A stretch of 7,712 nt of DNA from Planctomycetota bacterium (GTDB taxonomy: Bacteria > Planctomycetota > Planctomycetia > Isosphaerales > Isosphaeraceae). Positions 5,211 through 7,712 of the stretch are shown piece after piece. The position numbers and the translations under genes are program-made. The first letter of the stretch is position 1. Every line of letters begins with the position of its first letter. Below the pieces are notes generated by a model, which was not told the DNA's origin, did not search any database, and worked only from the letters and a program-made list of their open reading frames with translations. Location of the stretch: NCBI GenBank assembly GCA_021818605.1, contig JAKAUH010000545.1, forward strand, positions 1 through 7,712, read 5' to 3'.

Positions 5211-6989
5211 ATGTGGAACAAACGACGCGACGGCACCAGATCGGCGGTAGTGGCCCTGAGCCTGGCCGTCGGCGGCGGGTGGGGATCCTGTGCGATGGCG
5301 CAGGGCTACCCCCCGGGACCGGGTTTCTCGTCGGGGACCGGAGTGGGCACGGGCTCCGGTGCCGGGGCGATGTCGACGGCGAATCCCAGTGGATACGGTT
5401 CCTACGGGGCCACCGATAGCGGCTCGGGCGCGATGTCGGCGCGGGGGCCGGGCTCGCCGATGGTCGGAGGCCGGGCGCTGCCACTGGGCCGACGACGGGG
5501 CATGGTGCCCTACGGTCCCGGCGTGGATGTTTCGTTCCCGACCGATCCCTATCTGGTCCCGTTTCTGGTACCCCAGCAGGTGGATAACCCGCTGGAGGGT
5601 CCGTCGGCCGGCCAGGTCGGCAACAGCTTGCTGGCGGACGCGCGCAAGATCGTCGATCCCGCCGAGCGGAGCCTGGCGCTGCGGCAGATCGCCAATGGCG
5701 CCATGGCCAGCAACCAACTGGCGCTGGCGCACCACATCCTGGAAGAGTCGATCGCCGCGTCGTCGCACGTGACGGTCCCCCTGGTCCGCGACCAGCGGCT
5801 CATCGGGCTGGTGGTCTCGCTGACGACGCTCTCCGACGGTCTGCTGCGCGCCGCCAGCGAGAACCGCGACATTCTGGGCGGGGCCACCGACGCCGATCTC
5901 GCCGATTTGGACGACGCCGCCGCCACCGCGGAAGGAGCCCGACGCGGAAACCCGCTCGTGCTGATCCGCATCGCCCGGCTGGAGTGGCGCCGCGCCGTTT
6001 ATCTCGCGGCGATCATCAACAACCCGACCTATCGCAACGAGATGCTCTACCGCGTCGCTGAGAGCGAGGCGGTCGGCAGCGCGCGGGTGGCCAACGATCT
6101 CCCGCGAGCGCTCGATCTCAGTTCGCTGGGCTACCGGGCGCCCGCCGAGCTGGCCCGCGGTGCCGCCGGCGCCGTCCCACCCCCGCCGCCGCGGCCGGCC
6201 CGGCCGGCCGGACCCGGGGGGCGCGAGGATCAGCCGGCTCCCTTGCCCGTCCCGCCGCGCCGTGCGACCGGCGACGTCGACTTCAGCGTGGATATTTTGA
6301 ACCGGCTGGCCGATGAGATCCTGGTCGACTCCTGGAACGTCGCTCGCCAGGCCGACCGCCTGATCTGGAAGCACCGGGCAATGGTGCGGATCACCCTGGC
6401 CGCGTCCGACTCCCAGCAGTTCAACCGCGGCTTCGAGCTGGCCCGCACGATTGGGAACGCCGAGTCCCGCGCCGAGGCCATGCTCCTGCTGGCCGACGCC
6501 CAGTGCCGACGCAGCCTGGAAGAGGCCGCGGCCCGCGTCGACACCCTCGCGAGCTTTGCCGGCGGTGCCGTGATGCGCGAGATGAAGCGCCCCGACTGGA
6601 CGACCCGCATGTACGAGTCGTTGAGCGCCGTCGCCACACCGCCCTACCAGGCCGCCGCCGAGGCGGTCGCCTCGATACCCCAGGACGGCCTCCGCGGCGT
6701 CATGACCGGCTTTCTGGTCGACAACCTGATCGCCTCGGGCCGGTTCGACGATGCTCGGGCCTGTGCGGGCATCTATCCCGAGGAGTCCGAGCGCTTCGTC
6801 GCTCTCGGCGCGATCGCCGAGGCGCAGGGCCGCCGCGGCAGGGCCAACTCGGCCCGGCAGTGGATCGCGACCGAGGTCCCCGATGCCTATCGCCCGGCCC
6901 TGTATCGCCGGGTGGTCACCGGCGAGCTCTGGGCTGTTGAGAACGAGCGGAGCAAGGAATATCCCACCGGCGGCGAGGGCTCCCGCTGA
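5211..6989 (+). CDS. Secreted protein of unknown function with a Gly/Ser-rich N-terminus and TPR-like helical repeats
   Basis: I do not recognise a named family for this 592-aa product. Residues 1-30 form a signal peptide (MWNKRRDGTR, hydrophobic VVALSLAVGGG, then CAMA before Gln31), so it is exported. Residues 31-100 are Gly/Ser/Pro-rich and probably disordered. Residues about 133-310 are mostly helical, with DPAERSLALRQIANGAM followed by LALAHHILEESI resembling a helix pair. A Pro/Arg linker (322-351, with six prolines in a row) separates a second helical half (about 356-575). That half holds FNRGFELARTIGNAESR followed by AEAMLLLADAQ, and FDDARACAGIYPEESERF followed by VALGAIAEAQG; both follow the pattern of degenerate TPR-like repeats (ALxxIAxAQ). 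No enzyme motif is visible. ATG 5211 is preferred to GTG 5178: the extra 11 residues do not fit a signal peptide, and GGGGGA lies 9 nt upstream of the ATG. A scaffold or cell-envelope binding role is inference only. Confidence 0.8.
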   Translation: MWNKRRDGTRSAVVALSLAVGGGWGSCAMAQGYPPGPGFSSGTGVGTGSGAGAMSTANPSGYGSYGATDSGSGAMSARGPGSPMVGGRALPLGRRRGMVPYGPGVDVSFPTDPYLVPFLVPQQVDNPLEGPSAGQVGNSLLADARKIVDPAERSLALRQIANGAMASNQLALAHHILEESIAASSHVTVPLVRDQRLIGLVVSLTTLSDGLLRAASENRDILGGATDADLADLDDAAATAEGARRGNPLVLIRIARLEWRRAVYLAAIINNPTYRNEMLYRVAESEAVGSARVANDLPRALDLSSLGYRAPAELARGAAGAVPPPPPRPARPAGPGGREDQPAPLPVPPRRATGDVDFSVDILNRLADEILVDSWNVARQADRLIWKHRAMVRITLAASDSQQFNRGFELARTIGNAESRAEAMLLLADAQCRRSLEEAAARVDTLASFAGGAVMREMKRPDWTTRMYESLSAVATPPYQAAAEAVASIPQDGLRGVMTGFLVDNLIASGRFDDARACAGIYPEESERFVALGAIAEAQGRRGRANSARQWIATEVPDAYRPALYRRVVTGELWAVENERSKEYPTGGEGSR

Positions 6990-7024
6990 GGGCCGCCTCG
7001 CGTGCGACCGATCGCGGGAATCCC

Positions 7025-7058
7025 ATCCGGCCGGCCCCCGACCCGGGGCCGGCCGGAT
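7025..7058 (+). terminator. 14-bp GC-rich hairpin downstream of the secreted-protein gene
   Basis: ATCCGGCCGGCCCC (7025-7038) pairs perfectly with GGGGCCGGCCGGAT (7045-7058) around a 6-nt loop, 35 nt after the TGA stop. The stem is very stable. No T-tract follows, which is common in very GC-rich bacteria, so the termination role rests on position and stability. Confidence 0.6.
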
Positions 7059-7266
7059 TGCGCGCCTCGCGTGAGCAATCGGATGCAACAGGCCCAGGAC
7101 GCCCCCGGGACTCGACCCGGCTCGAGCTGTTGCGACCGTGGACGCTCCCAACCCGGCGATTGACATCGCCGGTTCGCCTGGGACCGGGCCGGTATTCCGA
7201 CTCCTCACGCCCGGGAGCCATCTGGCCGTCTGGCGATTCATCACGGCGGCACGAACGTCGGTCAAG

Positions 7267-7357
7267 TTGTTCAGCCTGCCAGGACTGAACCGTCAGGCTG
7301 GACAGCCCGAACCACGTGAAATAATGGTCCTTGCCGGGGTAATACCACCCCGGCAGG
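7267..7357. repeat. Dispersed palindromic repeat, copy B
   Basis: The copy opens with GTTCAG/CTGAAC (7269-7290) and the exact 15-mer shared with copy A (7288-7302). The second stem has decayed (GGACAGCCCGAACC in place of GGAAAGCCTGACC). It continues to TGCCGGGGTAATAC (7332-7345), which matches the copy A tail TGCCGGCGTAATAC at one mismatch. Here the tail itself forms a perfect 9-bp hairpin, TGCCGGGGT/ACCCCGGCA (7332-7355, 6-nt loop). The segment between head and tail (7306-7331) differs from copy A. Confidence 0.7.
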
Positions 7358-7368
7358 AAAGATCCTGG

Positions 7369-7447
7369 AGTCGGTCGGGCCTTGTTGCCCGGCGCTCAGG
7401 CCTCGTCGGGCAACAAGGCCCGACCGACTTTCATGCCGTCGCAATAG
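7369..7447. repeat. Large inverted repeat (22-bp perfect stem) with shared tail, copy C
   Basis: Positions 7369-7390 are the exact reverse complement of 7408-7429, a 22-bp perfect stem (outer part AGTCGGTCGGGCC, inner part TTGTTGCCC). The stem extends inward by GGCG/CGTC, with one G-U pair, to a 9-nt loop at 7395-7403. The right arm runs into GACCGACTTTCATGCCG (7422-7438), identical to the tail of copy A, and then TCGCAATA (compare GCGTAATA). It is the strongest secondary structure in the window. Confidence 0.85.
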
Positions 7448-7450
7448 GAG

Positions 7451-7507
7451 TCTGACCTACCTGAAGCGCTTGATGCCTGTCAGGTTGAGAGCCTGACCTA
7501 CTTGAGA
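7451..7507. repeat. Dispersed palindromic repeat, copy D, overlapping a stop codon
   Basis: Two units are visible: TCTGACCTACCTGAAG (7451-7466) and, after a hairpin GTCAGG/CCTGAC (7479-7497), CCTGACCTACTTGAG (7492-7506). The hairpin has the same head sequence as copy A (GTCAGGCT/AGCCTGAC), with its last stem pair weakened to T-G. The second unit includes the reverse complement of the last codons and stop of the minus-strand gene at the right edge. Confidence 0.65.
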
Positions 7508-7712
7508 TTCTTTCCCGCCGGTGGGACGGCCTTCGCGTCAGCCGGAGCGGATTTGGCCTTCGCCGCGGGACCGGGCTCCGCCGGCTTCGGCTCGGCGGCC
7601 CTGGGTTTCGCCGCCGCGGGAGCGGACCTGGTCTCGGCCGATTTGGGCGCTGGATCGGCGAGCAGGATCTCGATGTCGTCGTCCAACTCCTTGAGCGTGC
7701 CATCCGTGTTCT
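7498..7712 (-). CDS. C-terminal end of an unknown protein with an Ala/Pro/Lys-rich tail (enters from right edge)
   Basis: The frame is open from the right edge to TAG (7500-7498), showing the last 70 residues; the true start lies outside the window. The visible part begins with an acidic segment (NTDGTLKELDDDIEILLADP) that could be helical, followed by about 50 residues rich in Ala, Pro, Lys and Glu with PAEP/PKPAEP-like patterns, ending GKNLK. Such tails are usually disordered linkers. No family can be assigned. A TTG (7686-7684) within the frame could be read as a start, but no ribosome binding site at good spacing supports it and the frame stays open upstream. The competing frame on the same strand is almost entirely Arg/Pro/Ser, as expected for a shadow. 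The final codons and stop coincide with repeat copy D. Confidence 0.6.
   Translation of the reverse strand, partial: NTDGTLKELDDDIEILLADPAPKSAETRSAPAAAKPRAAEPKPAEPGPAAKAKSAPADAKAVPPAGKNLK

Larger units (their letters stand above)
7059..7497. other. Convergent intergenic region, about 440 nt, rich in hairpins, no credible gene
   Basis: This gap lies between the 3' ends of two converging genes. Short open frames through it are Arg/Pro-rich and cross the palindromes, so they are not taken as genes. It holds a hairpin at 7153-7172 (perfect 8-bp CCGGCGAT/ATCGCCGG with a TGAC loop) and three repeat copies described separately. Palindromes occupy most of 7267-7497. Confidence 0.65.

Noticed and set aside
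4675..5236. Several short minus-strand frames (about 90-125 codons) in the divergent gap
   Set aside because: They are Arg/Ser/Pro-rich, run through the AGCGG tandem repeat, and have no ribosome binding site or motif.
5202..7265. 687-codon minus-strand open frame opposite the secreted-protein gene
   Set aside because: The plus-strand frame has a signal peptide, regular helical repeats and a hairpin after its stop. The minus frame has no ribosome binding site or domain, passes through the terminator hairpin, and shows the composition of an antisense shadow.
7267..7507. Possible CRISPR array
   Set aside because: Repeated hairpins are present, but spacing and unit length are irregular, the spacers are not of uniform size and no cas gene is near.
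7431..7703. 90-codon minus-strand frame at the right edge
   Set aside because: It is in a different frame from the acidic plus Ala/Pro/Lys protein, is almost all Arg/Ser/Pro, and runs through repeat copy D.

Overview
This is a very GC-rich window that looks like a chromosomal segment of a planctomycete, most likely of the Isosphaeraceae or a related family. Four observations point that way. There is an ECF sigma factor of the planctomycete 'ALVQRHG...DAEDAFQATFLVL' style. There is an exported sulfatase next to a Tat-exported hydrolase. There is an LpxA-like protein, and a long secreted protein with an Ala/Arg-rich helical architecture. The intergenic regions also carry dispersed palindromic repeats. 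The taxonomic call is inference from protein style; no marker gene settles it.

Layout, left to right. Positions 1-458 (minus) hold the N-terminal part of an ECF sigma factor that runs off the left edge. A tRNA-Glu(CTC) with its own sigma70-like promoter lies at 631-746 (plus). It converges on a two-gene minus-strand operon: a Tat-signal alpha/beta-hydrolase-like protein (2346-3422, TTG start), then a sulfatase of the heparan N-sulfatase (SGSH-like) type (831-2324), 21 nt apart. Upstream, also on the minus strand, is an LpxA-family acyltransferase (3583-4389). It is separated from the operon by a perfect 10-bp stem-loop. A roughly 820-nt divergent gap (4390-5210) holds a palindromic repeat and a short AGCGG tandem repeat. 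A secreted 592-aa protein of unknown function follows (5211-6989, plus), ending in a 14-bp GC-rich hairpin. The convergent gap 7059-7497 is packed with hairpins and at least three further copies of the repeat family. The last copy runs into the stop codon of a minus-strand gene whose Ala/Pro/Lys-rich C-terminus enters from the right edge (7498-7712).

How the genes may work together. The hydrolase and sulfatase are both predicted to act outside the cytoplasm and are probably co-transcribed, which fits desulfation and breakdown of a sulfated glycan or ester. The LpxA-like enzyme would be cytoplasmic and belong to lipid A-type envelope synthesis, or to a related acyl-sugar pathway. By hand alignment it lacks the substrate-loop signature (DLKYxGE) of classical LpxA. 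No phage, CRISPR, toxin-antitoxin or transposase gene is visible. The most unusual content is the modular palindromic repeat family and the divergent LpxA.
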